Assembly (NCBI GenBank): GCA_000320545.1
Contig: ADNK01000415.1
Span: 1 to 40,000 of the forward strand
Length of the DNA: 40,000 nucleotides
Source: Bigelowiella natans CCMP2755
Taxonomy: Eukaryota > Cercozoa > Chlorarachniophyceae
Direction: 5' to 3'
In this document: piece by piece, positions 1 through 11,615 of the stretch
How positions within the stretch are numbered: position 1 is the first letter of the stretch
Layout of the letters: every line of letters starts with the position of its first letter
The notes under the pieces: model-generated
Told to the model about the DNA's origin: nothing
The model's database searches: none
Seen by the model: the letters and a program-made list of their open reading frames with translations, nothing else
Made by a program: the position numbers and the translations under genes

Positions 1-8
1 ATTATTTC

Positions 9-10
<2 letters not shown>

Positions 11-46
<36 letters not shown>
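11..46. repeat. (CA)n dinucleotide tract
   Basis: An uninterrupted CA microsatellite of about 18 units lies at the left edge of the window. It precedes the first recognisable exon of gene A, so it is probably intronic or upstream of that gene. The same class of repeat recurs in introns across the window. Confidence 0.95.
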
Positions 47-49
<3 letters not shown>

Positions 50-145
50 ACCAACTACTTGCCTGAATGCGTTCCATCGTGGTCAGTGGCGGGAGCACGG
101 CTTCTTCGAAAATTTGGACAAAGACGGAAACGTTCCAGCGCCTAG

Positions 146-1580
146 CCAAAAAACCAACTCGAGGAAGAAACAACCCCTAATATTCGCAACTTGGACTATC
201 CTCCTCAACCGTCCAGCTTCAAACTCAATCACACTCCAAAACCTACTCCCCAGCCCTACTACCCGTCATCTCCTACTCCCACCCCGACTCCCTTCCCAGG
301 AAAAGGAAAAGGCCCCGGAGCAATGGTTAAGGCGGCAATATCCAAATGCCGGGATGTGATAACTCAAAGGAAGAGATCCATTCTATGCGCCCTTGCGATA
401 GTAGAAGCAGCACACTTCTCGGTAAATCTCCCAATATATTAACGATCTGGAAAATCTGTATCACTACCTCGTCCTTGTGCTGTGATTTTTTTTTAATTTG
501 CTGAAATTTCTTGACTTACCTTACCCCTTCCTATGTTTTCAGCGTCATCATCTTAGACAATTTGTGTCAACGAAGCTTTTACGGAAAAATGGCCCAAAAC
601 CAGCCGTAATCAAGGAAAACCCGCGCCAGGAGAACAATCGCATTGACACAGCAACATCGCCATTTGACGTTCAAGGAAAGGGAAATGAGAAGCTGTTAGG
701 TATGGATGAGGACCTATCATCTTCACCAGACTCTCCAGAACCTACGGGAACAGTATATGAACCAGGGGTAGAAGGTGATAGAAGACGACTTGAATCATCG
801 AGAATGATGACGACGATGATGAAGATGATAGTGATGATGTTGATGAGGTGTTACGTTTTCAATGGCACTTTTTCTTGTGCGATAATGTAGCTGAAGAGTG
901 TGCTTACATTCCCACATTTGATGCTATAATCTTTTTATGATATAACCATGCTTGAATGATCCTTCGTTTCCCATTTCATCTGCTTTGTACATAAACCCCA
1001 AAGCCAATGTATGAAAACATTTCCCTTTTGCATGTAGATCACCATATTTCACTTCTGCTACAATTTTTGTGAAATCATAATTAGAGTTGTCAAGCTATGT
1101 CGCACAAATGGATAATAATGATGATGGTAGCTAACACGTTGCGAGACTACTACCATCACATCTCGGAAGCCATCGCTTGACTATTACACCCATACTACCT
1201 CAGAAGGCGGTGGTGAAGGAAGAAGGCATTGTACGCCGCCTCCGTCGGATCCTCATCGTCCACATGCCACGGCGGCGAGTGACATGCAGAGCAACAGGCT
1301 ATCTCGCAATCCCCCACACGAATGTAGTGATGGCGGCATCATCGACATTGAGAAATCTACACGCCAAATGTACTCGCGCGGAAACTCACCTGAGGTTGAA
1401 GATGTTGTTGATCTCGCCAATTTCTGCCGTTCAAAAAATGATAGTCGGCCACATCGCACACCCTCCAGTAGTAGGAACAGAAGAAAGAGGAAAGCCAAAA
1501 ATAACAAAACTGTAAAAGAACGATCTCCTCAACCAGGGGGATGGACGCGAGATGAAAAGTTATCACGATACGTAGACTAA
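146..1580 (+). CDS. Gene A, unknown hydrophilic protein, 5' end missing, approxim. three exons
   Basis: I do not recognise this gene. A proline-rich exon is open from 146 and ends at a donor after 421 (TCG|GTAAAT). It joins in phase to an exon starting at 543 after TATGTTTTCAG, encoding a basic then acidic segment (RHHLRQFV... to ...VEGDRRRLESSR). The end of that exon lies in a GAT/GATGA repeat around 800-850, where the frame is ambiguous; a donor at 847|GTGTTA is possible. The last exon is open from about 1131 and ends in a very polar tail (RNRRKRKAKNNKTVKERS, stop 1578-1580). The true start is probably left of the window. Domains: none recognised. Neighbour: it converges on the bS21 gene across the CTAG-rich spacer. 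Exon borders other than 421/543 are weak. Confidence 0.35.
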
Positions 1581-2943
1581 TCGATTATTATTGTTACATA
1601 TAGTCAAGAAATAAATCAGCAGTGCCTTCGCGTAGGAGCCCATGGTTCAGTACTGCCTCTATATCGCTTTTGATTTACTTGATTGTTCAGCTAGGTCTGC
1701 ATATGAAACGGATTGCCTACATTTTTAATTTTAGCTGTAAAGCGTAGCAGATCGAGCTATATAGCGAGCATGTACGGTCTAGATGGTACTACTTATTCGT
1801 GCCACAAGTAGTGCTGCGTAGGCAGGCAAGCTATTAGGCCAATAACGTCGCAGCAGCGATAGATGTAGCTATCTAGCTATGTCTAGATTCATCGTAGCGC
1901 ACCGTCCCGCGGGGCGGCTTCGCGAAAGCTAATCTGGACATGACTAGATCTGAGATGACTGATGACAACTCTAGACAACTGTGTGTGCGTCTGCGCTAGC
2001 AGCTAGTCCGACGTGCTGCCTACGATACGCTACTCTAGCTAGCTAGTACTAGGCTAGTGTCAATTGGCTAGTGTGTGTGTCTGACATCTAGTTATGATGC
2101 GCGTAGCTGCGCACGCTAGTGCCAGAGCGCCGCAGACACACTCTAGCACTGCTCGCTAGCTGCGAGCTAGTGCTGCATCTCTGGATCTCGATCTAGATCT
2201 GGCACCTAGGTCTAGAGGTGTCTGCATCTGTGTTGCAAGTGCACTAAATAAACACGTAGCTAGCATAGCTCTAGCTAGATCTAGTGGTCTAAAGATGGTA
2301 ATAAGATGGTCGCGTACACTTCTAGACTTGTAGCACTACTAGCTAGCTAGCTAGACTGTAGTACACTACACCGGCTAAGATTTGGATCTAGCTAGCTAGA
2401 GATGCTGGCGTGGTCGACGATAGAATGATTATCAGATTGTGATGCCCCGCGAGCGCGCTGCGCAGAGGACAGCACATGCACATCGCATTTAATATTGTCT
2501 CCAGCTATGAGGATGGCATGTCTAGCATATGTCTGAATGTCTTCTAGATGTGCTATCTCGTGATATATATGTATGTCTGTGAAATGTGTTGCTACTACTG
2601 TTCACTTTATGATTTGGTTTACGATGTATGGAAAACTAGAACATTTGTTCTCCATTTAAAAATAAGGCATATCTAGCACATATGCAAATCATATTTTAGT
2701 GAATTGAACAGTATCTGGTGTTCATATTTGCATTTGTGAGTGCACGTAACAACGTGTAGGTCATGAAAAAAATATCTGAATTGTTGCTCATATAATAATT
2801 GTGAATAGTGTAGGCAGTCACGTCTAGTGTTTTTTAAATATTCATTGCACATCATGTTTTTGAGGCAAGTTTTATGAGTTCACATTGTTACAACAATTAA
2901 ATTCACGTCATCAATATTCCACTCAATTGCTGAAATCTCTCCT
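1581..2943. other. Convergent spacer 1, CTAG/GCTAGC-rich non-coding DNA
   Basis: This is the tail-to-tail gap between gene A (+) and the bS21 gene (-). From about 1690 to 2560 the sequence is saturated with CTAG, GCTAGC, TCTAGA and ACTAG words. By eye there are roughly 40 CTAG in about 900 bases, where random sequence would give three or four. I see no convincing long reading frame, no microsatellite and no exon with splice signals. From about 2570 the composition becomes AT-rich and probably represents the 3' UTR side of bS21. An AACGGAT word near 1709 faintly resembles the motif shared by spacers 3, 4 and 5. Confidence 0.8.
1610..1615 (+). terminator. AATAAA polyadenylation-like signal of gene A
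   Basis: AATAAA lies 30 bases after the TAA stop of gene A, just before the CTAG-rich spacer begins. It is a candidate cleavage/polyadenylation signal; whether this organism uses AATAAA is not known from the window. Confidence 0.35.
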
Positions 2944-3582
2944 TTACTTCTGGAAAACATCGTTGTTGTCGAAAAGATCTGCAAATGGGTCATTTTCAAC
3001 GCCGAAGACGTCGGCATAGCTATTTGCCCTTCTTGGAGGTTTCATTCCGCGGCTGTAAAGAACACACAATCTCATTTACGCACCCTTTCACAGTAACTCT
3101 AAGGAATTACCTAGCAGCACGTTGTTCTTGTTGTTCGTATCTTCGGCTGATTATGATATGATTAAGTAAGAGGGAAATCCCAAACTAGAATATACTTCAA
3201 TGAAATGAATCGGTGAGACTTACATCAACTTTCTTCGCGTATGGCCCTCTTTAACTTTCCGCTTCAACGTTTCTACCTTAGGCTCATGGAAACGACGGCG
3301 CTTAGCTTCGATAATGAAACCACCTTGCTGAATCTGTCTGGTGAATTTCTTGATAGCCACTGGCTCGGGGTCATTTCCCACAACCACTTGAACGTTGTAT
3401 GGTTTTCCCTTGCCGGCAGCGTGACAAGCCACACCGCGGCCCATACTAGTCATAGGCTGAAGTCCAGTTCTACCAGATATGCTAAGCGACACCTGGTTCC
3501 CATTGCTCCCAGAAGAGAGGAAAAGAACGGAGGCGAGCAAGGCCATGGTGGCCAGGAGGCCGTACACCATACCCCTCATCAT
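2944..3582 (-). CDS. Plastid-targeted small-subunit ribosomal protein bS21
   Basis: Predicted nuclear-encoded bS21 of the plastid 30S subunit. Three exons join in phase: 3582-3224, 3146-3111 and 3052-2944, giving 167 residues. Donors are AT|GTAAGT and AG|GTAATT; both acceptors end in CAG. Residues 1-28 form a signal peptide (basic start, then LLATMALLASVLFLSS), followed by a Ser/Gly/Arg-rich transit-like stretch. The bS21 core is residues about 65-130: VVVGNDPEPVAIKKFTRQIQ, then GGFIIEAKRRRFHEPKVE and KRRKEGH-like basic residues ending in RRYEQQEQRAA. Family proteins are about 60-70 residues, so the acidic/aromatic tail (SYADVFGVENDPFADLF) is extra. It is divergent from FtsH. The start at 3582 is chosen because it gives the signal peptide. 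The main uncertainty is organelle: plastid is inferred from the presequence. Confidence 0.8.
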
Positions 3583-4255
3583 GATATGTGTCAGACATAA
3601 GCCGCACTCACGTCGACTGCTTTCTCGGTCATTTCATGGGGAAAAAGTACATCTGCCGAAATTTCTTCCATAAATGGCACACTTTGGATCATTGTCTCTG
3701 CCACCCCGACGAAAGCTGCTCCACGAACGCAAGGCCAAATAGAACCGGCGGAATTAAAAAAAGCGGCCTGACCACTCGGCATGTTTAAATGTGTCGCAGA
3801 ACAAAAAATGGGCGTTGACGATCGTTTCTGGGCGCATTCCTGGATCCCGATTGCGGATAAAATATTTCAGGAATCTTTCCCACTAAACGTAGGAGATTTA
3901 GTGCAAAAATAGCGGAGAAAAGAGAAAAGTAATCTAAATGCAGTGCCAGAGTCGCCTACGTGCTGATTTGGCAATAAGTGTAATGACGTACAATTTCTAT
4001 CGTAATCCCTAAATATGATGTCGCTCGAACATAATTTGTGGGCAATTTTATATTCTTTTTCGCTCCCGCTCTTTGGCAGACGGCAAGTAACACGGACCAC
4101 ACGTCGTCTCGTCCACTCTTCAAGATCCCGCTGCCACACACGGTGAGAGCCATGAAATTTTGTTCCCAGCTTCCATTCTAGTCCTACTTCGGTCGAGAAC
4201 GGGTTAGGTATATGTACTAATGGTGTTCTGTATCTTCAGGAATAGAAGAAGCACA
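3583..4255. promoter_or_regulatory. Divergent promoter region between plastid bS21 and FtsH genes
   Basis: About 670 bases separate two start codons of plastid-protein genes transcribed away from each other, so control elements for both must lie here or in the first introns. The right end contains a probable 5' UTR intron of ftsH. A 63-codon open frame on the minus strand (3782-3591) overlaps this region; it lacks support and is probably 5' UTR or chance. I do not see a clear TATA box. Confidence 0.5.
4143..4239 (+). other. Probable 5' UTR intron of ftsH
   Basis: CACACACG|GTGAGAG at 4143 and a very good 3' end, TACTAAT branch-like sequence at 4215-4221 followed by TTCTGTATCTTCAG ending at 4239, define a 97-base intron. 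It removes the ATG at 4220 (inside the intron), which supports ATG 4256 as the true start. Confidence 0.6.
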
Positions 4256-6603
4256 ATGAAAGCTTTCTTCCAGCGTTTAGCAGGATTTTTCCTCTTATAC
4301 TTAACCCTTTCTGGGCACGGAATTGCGTCAGCCGCAAACATCAACAATGGTCTCAACCAGAATGACCCACTCCTTCCTATGACTGTGCCTAGAGCTTCAC
4401 CTTCTATTAACTCTTATCTTCTCACTGGAACCTTTGCTGGAACCGCATTGCTGCTCTCTGCTGGTCTATTCTTTGGATCAAGTTCGAGCTCTGGTCAATT
4501 ATCGAGTCCAGCAATGGCTCGTCGTCAAGTTGCGCCTGGTTCCCTTGCAAGAGTTGCTCTCCCTAGAACGACCCACCGTATTGCAAGGGTGTCTGCACTT
4601 CCAGACTTGAACCTCGCTCCTCAGGCTCCTACTGAGCAGGCTCAACCTGCTGCAAAGGAGTCTGGAGATCTCATGCTCTCCAAGAAGAAGGAGCTGAGAT
4701 ACTTCGAGCTAGTCGATGCTGTTGTGAATGATCAAATTGAGAAGGTCTCCCTCACTGAAGATGGTGCCACTGGTCGCGCTATTGACAAGGAGGGCCGATT
4801 CTACCGTCTTTCCAATGTTCCTGTAACTCTTGATCTCTTCAAGATCTTGCGCGAACACAATGTTGAAGTCGCTATCCTGCCTGCTCAAAACCAGCAATCG
4901 AATCCTCTTCTCAACTTCGCAGGATCCATCGTAGTTCCTATTATCATCTTCACTATTATCGGATTCTTCCTCTCCCGTGGTAATCAAGGCGGTGGCCAGG
5001 GAGGCGGAGGAGGAGGGGGACCGTTCGGAGGCGGTAAGTTGTAACATAATGAATATTAAAACGATCTTTTGAAGCATGTGAGCGTCGATTTGATGTGCTG
5101 CTATGCTGCAATATGAATACAGGTGTCAACCCAACCCAGTTCGGACGTACTAAGTCAAAGATCGAGATGCAGCCTAACACCGGGGTTGACTTCAGTCAAG
5201 TTGCCGGAAACGACGAGGCTAAGCAGGAATTGCAAGAAATTGTTGAGTTCTTGAAGAATCCCGAGAAATTCACCAAGCTTGGAGCTAAGGTCCCCAAGGG
5301 AGTGATTATGGAGGGACCTCCTGGTACTGGTAAGACCCTTCTTGCTCGTGCGACTGCTGGAGAAGCTGGAGTGCCATTCGTTTCTTCGGCTGGTTCCGAG
5401 TTTGTTGAGCTGTTTGTCGGTGTCGGTGCTTCTCGTGTTCGTGACTTGTTCGACATGGCTAAGAAGAATGCTCCTTGCATCATCTTCATTGATGAGATCG
5501 ATGCCATCGGACGTCAGCGTGGTACCGGTATTGCCGGTGGTAACGACGAGCGAGAGCAGACTCTGAACCAGATCCTCACCCAGATGGACGGATTCGAGGG
5601 TAACACTGGAGTCATTGTCCTTGCGGCCACTAACCGTGCTGATGTGCTCGACCCTGCACTTCTTCGTCCTGGTCGTTTCGATCGTCGTGTGCAAGTTGGC
5701 CTTCCCGACTTCCAAGGACGTATTGCTATTTTGAAGGTGCATGCACGCGGCAAGCCTCTGGCTGAGGGAGTCGATCTTTCGTCGATTGCACGTCGTACCC
5801 CTGGTTTCTCCGGAGCTTCTCTTGAGGCCCTGATGAACGAAGCTGCCATCTATGCTGCTCGCGCTAACAAGACCGTGATCGAGTATGTGGATATTGACTC
5901 CGCTATTGACCGCGTCCTTGTTGGAATTGAGAAGAATGGTGATGCTTCGTCTCTTATGCGCCGTAGCGACCTCGTAGCTTACCACGAGGCCGGACACGCT
6001 ATCGTCGGTGCTCTCATCAATGGATACGATGCTGTGCAGAAGGTGACCATCATTCCTCGTACTGGTGGAGCTGGAGGATTGACTTTCTTCGAGCCTAACG
6101 AAGTGCGACTTGAGTCTGGTATGTACTCTCGCTCCTACCTGGAGGGACAGCTTGCTGTCGCTCTTGGAGGCCGTGTTGCTGAGGAGCTTGTCTTCGGACA
6201 AGACGAAGTCACCACTGGCGCTTCCAACGATATCCAGCAAGTGACAAACATCGCTAAGCGCATGGTTTCCGAGTGGGGATTCTCCGACCTCGTCGGCCAC
6301 GTTGCAGTCTCTGACTCTGGTGGAGGAAACCCATTCCTTGGCCGCCAGATGGCTATGGGCGGATCCGGATGGTCGCAGGATAAGATCAAGACTGTGGACT
6401 CCGAGGTCGACAGAATCATCGCGAACGCCTACGATGTGTGCAAGAACCTCCTCACCACCAACCGTGCTTTATTGGACGACCTTGCAGGAAAGCTTATCGA
6501 GCAGGAAACCGTCTCAGGCGCTGAGCTGTACGATTTGGTTGCAGACTCTGGCGCTGAGACCATCCTCTACGATCCTGTTTCTCACAAGGGAGCTACCGCA
6601 TGA
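4256..6603 (+). CDS. ftsH: Plastid (thylakoid) ATP-dependent zinc metalloprotease FtsH
   Basis: Membrane AAA+ protease that unfolds and degrades damaged thylakoid proteins such as photosystem II D1. Exons 4256-5033 and 5123-6603 join in phase 1 (GGCG|GTAAGT ... TACAG|GTGTCAAC), giving 752 residues. Residues 1-26 are a signal peptide ([10 protein letters not shown], cleavage near GIASA). A second hydrophobic segment is at 53-74, then a Ser/Arg-rich transit-like stretch, the lumenal domain (about 145-210) and a transmembrane helix (218-241). Walker A GPPGTGKT is at 324-331, Walker B FIDEID at 381-386, the second region of homology with [20 protein letters not shown] at 428-447, and the zinc site HEAGH at 547-551 with Asp629 in TGASND as likely third ligand. 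All catalytic residues are present. A Gly-rich linker sits at the exon junction. ATG 4256 is chosen because 4220 falls in a 5' UTR intron. Confidence 0.97.
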
Positions 6604-7530
6604 AGGGAGAGGATTAGCCATTAGTTTGTTATAGTGCTACAGTGCTACTGCTGCTGTGATGGAAGAACCAGAATCTATACCACCAAGTTGGTGCTAAGCT
6701 CTTCTCATACTTGAAAAAGAGAGGACTGTACAGACCTTAAAATATCGCCTCGATTCAACTCGAGTGAGGCTCTTATTGAGAGATCTGGTTATGATCCCGA
6801 GAAACTAGTGTATCACCTTTGTTGACGAATGATGACACACAAATTATTTGTTGACACAGCCTGTCGATTGTATGTAACCCTAATGTATTCTGCAATTCTG
6901 CTGCAATGATAGCGCGCAAGGAAGCTAGCGCACATGCTCGTCTAGTCGTGCTCAAGAATTTGACAGGTGGCGCATGTGGTGTGCACATGTAGATGCAGCA
7001 CTGCTAGACTGCATGTAGTGGGGCAGAAAATTGTGTTCCCACCACATGCACGTTTGCGCCATGCAGTCTGTGATCGCGAAAGATTGGGATCCTTCATTGC
7101 CAATGATAGCACCAATTGTGATGTGGTGGACAAAATGTTGGCGTGCTAGCTAGCTAGCGTGTGACAGAGATGAATGAACAACTGATTTTCATGCCCTACT
7201 TGGATAGCGACGTCAAATGTGCATGCTACATCTAAACATGTACACTACATGACCATGAGCATCTCACGCTTCATGAGACAGAACTGATATGATCAGATCA
7301 TACATTCATTCTTAGCGTGTCATTATTCTAGTAGTGCATACATGCATACATGTGTGTTGTGTAACGTATGGAAAAACATCACACATATATATCCGCGCCG
7401 ACTTTCTGTAACACTAGAACCATTACCATCACTGATGTACAATCAATGAATATACCTAAAAAGAAATCCATAAGGAAGAGGGAGTAAAGAGAAATCAAAT
7501 GTAGTTCCTTACAAGCACTTGTACGCTGCA
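6604..7530. other. Convergent spacer 2, CTAG-rich non-coding DNA
   Basis: Tail-to-tail gap between ftsH (+) and the Pet127-like gene (-). The first 200 bases look like ftsH 3' UTR. From about 6900 to 7150 CTAG and GCTAGC words are frequent (including GCTAGCTAGCTAGCGTG at 7143), together with GCATG/CATGT words to about 7350. This is milder than in spacers 1 and 5. No gene or exon is seen. Confidence 0.65.
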
Positions 7531-7579
7531 TCACCGAGCCGTGATAGTGATGATACGATGATGATACTGATGATACTGA

Positions 7580-7610
<31 letters not shown>

Positions 7611-10320
7611 ACCTATTTGCTAAATTCCGCATGAAACCAAGCTGTTCATTCTCCTTCGCCGCTGCAACTTCCCTCTTCTTCTTGGTACCCCCTTTTCCGG
7701 TTTCCTTATGTCCGAACTTTTTCCTACGTGCCTCCGCGTACTCGACTTTTGGTGGATGTTGCGAATCGGCACCCTCATCCAGGGTGAATCTGTTAACCTT
7801 AAGTTTATGCTCATCCTGCTCTGCTTTCTTAGCCATATGGCTATGGTATGCGCCGGCAGCAGCGAGCTTGTGGGGATCGACTTGAATATAGGAGCAGATA
7901 TTGTCCTTTTTGCAGGTGAGCTTTAGCGGGTCATGCACTAAACGCCCATTGTGGTAGCTGCAATTTATCATGACATTGTAAGCGCAGCACGACAAACAAC
8001 ATCAACCCAGAAAACATCCAGGATTGTTCGTTTGAGCAAGAGCATACGACTACTGTTCATCACCATACCCAAAAAGCGCCACGACCGACCATCACACGCA
8101 CGAAGTAGATGTAACCGACCTTGCCATGCGAAAGGCGTAGCGCTTGAGATACCCCTCCTCCTCAAGGTCCTCGTAGTAGGCCTTTGGAGGTACAAGGCCA
8201 TCAAGAGTCTGCATGATTTTGCCCTCGAGACGTGCTTTTCGATCCTTCTCGACGCCATCCACGTCCAAGCCATTCTTGGTTAATTCATCGGTCAGTACCT
8301 CCTCGGACATCCCGTCTACTTCTGTCCAGTGAGGCGTAGCAGCCTGGAGGGGAGAAGAGAAAGAGGAAGGAAGAGGAAGGAGCGGGGGGGGGGGGACAGA
8401 GAAAGGGATAATGGTGATGATGATGATGATGATATAGATGATCATGAAAGTGTCCTCATACAAAACAGGAAGGGCGGTGAATTATACATTTTCTAGGAAC
8501 GGTTGTTGACGGATGAACGTGTCTAGATTTCCGTGTGTTCGTTGTTCTTCTTCGCGGCACAAAAATTCACCAAAAATCGAATAATTCACAACAGGCCGCT
8601 CTTTCATCCACCCACCCACCCACTACCACATACATGCGGACCCATCACTTAAAGAACAATATAACACAACACGTCACCATCAGCTGCAGTTTTTCGTAAG
8701 TTTCCTCGTCGTCCTTGAGTTTGTGCCATTCTGCTATGTCGCGGAGCCTTTGGCTGCGATCGGCAGGGACGCTCTCCACGTAGATGTCGATGTCATGCAG
8801 ATGGTCGCCCGCATTAAAGGTCACGATCAGGCTCTCGTAGTCATGGAATTCCGTGACGACATCGGTGAGGATCTTATCCAAAGACTGCACGCCGACGGAG
8901 AACATCATATCCGCCACCTCGGAGCCTCCGTAAAGGAAGTAATCAATGACGCTGAGCGGAACGTACTGGTAGCCTAGTACCGAGCGCGTGTTGTGAAAAG
9001 CGATGATCACGCCGTCCATCGCCCCGATGCGGACCTGGAAGTTGTACTTGAGGAAGGTGGAGCGCACCATGTCGTACCACTCTCTCTCGAAGCTCTTGAA
9101 CGCCCCTCCAGGCGTCTTTATGCGGAACTGGTCGAAGTACTTGTAGTTCTTCACGTCCATTCGAATCGGGTTCACCGCGCGGGTTTTAATGTCGTATACC
9201 TTGACGCGCCGCCGACGCCGTCGCCCATTTTTCGATAGAGGGTCATTCTTCTTACTCTTCTTTATTTTCTTCTTCGCATTGGTGCTGGTGTTTTCTATCT
9301 GCTCCTCACGATGGTCGTCGTCAACGGAAGCAGCATTACTACTGCCACCATCTTCACCCTCGGTAGTAGTAGTAGTAGTAGAAGAAGAAGAAGAAGAAGA
9401 AGTGGGAGAGACATTAAAGGTTCTTGCTGTCATCACCTCCATCTGCGTCGTCGCTAGTAGTAACATCTAGACCATTTTCATCACCATCATCAGCAGCAGC
9501 AGCAGCAGCGGCATCACTCTTTTCCTCTTCCTCCTCCTCCTCCACCACCTCCTCGTCAATATAGCCATCAAACTTGGCAGTATCGAGCTGTGACCGCAAC
9601 AGGAGGTTCCCAAACTGTGTGTAGCGGAATACGTCCTCAGGCTCAGGGGTGTACGGGGCACCAGGCGTGCTCTTGAGCATTCCTCGCCACTGCTCCTCGT
9701 TAGAAACCAGCATCTGCTCGAACGACTTCCCCAGTTCCATCAGGACATTCTCCTCCCCTTCCTCACTTAACTTGTTCGGCAAGCCGTCCAGGCCCCACAG
9801 GCCATCTCCGCGGTTGCGAAGGACGATCTGCGTCGGCGACCGTAGCGTGCGAGTGAAGCGGCCCGGCAAGGATTGGAAGATGGAGGAGAAGTGATGCAGC
9901 CCCGAAGGCTCTTTACCACAAAAGGCGAAGTGGCAGTGCACAAGGAGCGACCCAATGGAGCTGGTTGACGCCATCACCTTCGAGCTCCGCTTCCGAGCGA
10001 TAGACTCGAGGGTCTTGTCGCGAGAGGACGGGGTGAAATCGGTGATATATTCAGGGTACATATCCTTGGGCAGCACGATGTCCTCGTACTGCTTTGGCAC
10101 GTCGACGCGTTTTAACGGGAAATGAAGATCCAGCGCGTTCGAATGGGGGACGCTACTGCGACTGTTGCGACGATGGCGATTGCTGCTGCTGCTGCTTCTT
10201 TTACTGCTACTACTACTGCTGCTGCTACTACTATTACTACTACTACTACTACTACTACTACTTTCAGTAGTAGAGGTAGTAGCATCCACAGCACTATTAT
10301 CTGTTTCAGCAGCATCCTTT

Positions 10321-10354
<34 letters not shown>

Positions 10355-11130
10355 TGGTGCCGTTGTCCGCAGCAGACGACACAGCATGGCTGTGACTACT
10401 GTTCTTACTATCATAATGCACGGGCAGATGCTCGGAGGGTTGCGTCAGATTCAAAGTCCCAGGATATTCCAAGGACTTTATGCAGTCTGGAAGGCGAGGA
10501 ATGGCCAATTCGTCCGTGTTCGAATCCAAGATAGTGGTCTTCGGAGTCATGTCTAACGGCTGCATCCTGTCCTCAGCGTCCTCCTCGAGCTCAGGCACAG
10601 ACAACTTGCGGCTCCTGTGCTGTTTCTCTGAAGTGTAGTAACCAGAAGTCCTCAAGTTCTCCTGCATACGGATGTATTCGCTGTCGGTGAGCTGGCTGTT
10701 GACCCGATCTAGTTTGTCCACGTAGCTCTCCAAACCGACCATCCCCAACAACCCACCGTTGCTCTCTGAGCTATCGTCGTTATCATCCCGCTGCTTTGCC
10801 TCTTTCAGGCGACGTCGACTCGCAGTACTGCTTTTCACCGATTGCGCCTTTCCATTTGTCGTCGTCGTCGTCGGTCCTACTACTAAGCTTTCGTGTTCAA
10901 GAAGGCTACGAAACTTGCCACCACCACCACCACCAGTAGAAGAAGAAGGTGAATCACCAGCAGTCGCTACACTACTAGATGGCTCCGCCTTGAAGTCCAG
11001 AAAAGCTGATAGTTCCTCCCTAGATTTCACATTGGAGAACAACCCTTCTTCCCCTCCCAAGGAATCTTTATGTTTTCTTCCTAGCTGCTTGGTCTTGGTG
11101 GATGGTGATGACGACGAAGACGATATTGAA

Positions 11131-11163
<33 letters not shown>

Positions 11164-11492
11164 TATGGTGGTTTTTGAGTCTCAAGAGATGCTGCTGCTT
11201 CTGCTGAAGATGACGCCATCGCATCATCGACATCATCGCTTTTGTTTCTTTGAGTGCTTCCTTCTCCTCCTTCTCCTCCTCCTCCTCCTCCTTCTGAGGT
11301 TGCTCCATCACCCTCCTCTTCTATGACATCTCCGATATCATCCCATTCATCTTCCCCACCCTCCTCCGTGTCCTGATCAGCAGCATCAGTAGCGTAAGCA
11401 TCGTCGTCGGTCAGCCTTAGCACACTTCTATAGAAGTATGATTCGCTTGACCAATTTTTCGCAGAGAACCCCAAGATAAAGTAAGAAGCGAA
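7531..11492 (-). CDS. Pet127-family mitochondrial RNA-metabolism protein (PD-(D/E)XK fold), 5' end uncertain
   Basis: Pet127 proteins act in mitochondria on RNA turnover and 5' processing; yeast Pet127 works with the mitochondrial degradosome. Exons in phase: 11492-9437, 9351-8678, 8343-8120, 7957-7531. The first part is disordered and Ser/Thr/Asp-rich. Family core: SSIGSLLVHCHFAF, LPGRFTRTLRSPTQIVLRNR, ENVLMELGKSFEQML, FGNLLLRSQLD, then after the first intron KVYDIKTRAVNPIRMDV, GGAFKSFEREWYDMVRSTFL, KYNFQVRIGAMDGVIIAFHN and LGYQYVPLS. YDIK is the (D/E)XK catalytic strand. Acidic and lysine-rich low-complexity sequence is inserted between RSQLD and YDIK. The third exon has a SAP-like segment (LTDELTKNGLDVDG); the last has the family's NGRLVHDPLKL region and ends in a His run. 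No start codon or mitochondrial presequence is assigned; upstream exons may belong to it. The 9436-9352 intron is the least certain. Confidence 0.72.
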
Positions 11493-11573
11493 CTACAACA
11501 CGAGGAGGAGGAGGAGGAGGAGGAGGAGGAGGAAGAGGAGAAGAAGGACTATTAGAGAATACAACCAACGGAA

Positions 11574-11615
<42 letters not shown>

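Noticed and set aside
3591-3782. A 63-codon minus-strand frame upstream of bS21, with a GAC|GTGAGT donor-like site
   Set aside because: No acceptor lies between it and the bS21 ATG, and adding it would bury the signal peptide; more likely 5' UTR or chance.
5155-6300. A 381-codon open frame on the minus strand inside ftsH
   Set aside because: It is antisense to the highly conserved FtsH AAA+/protease exon, rich in Ser/Thr/Arg as expected from codon bias of the opposite strand, with no domain or splice logic.
7531-7620. Poly-His tail at the Pet127 C-terminus as a metal-binding module
   Set aside because: It is a direct translation of a GAT repeat at the 3' end of the gene; no other evidence of function.
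10122-10556. Plus-strand Thr/Ala/Ser-rich frames opposite the Pet127-like exon
   Set aside because: They are mirror images of trinucleotide repeats coding Ser/Thr/Asp on the minus strand; no homology and no start context.
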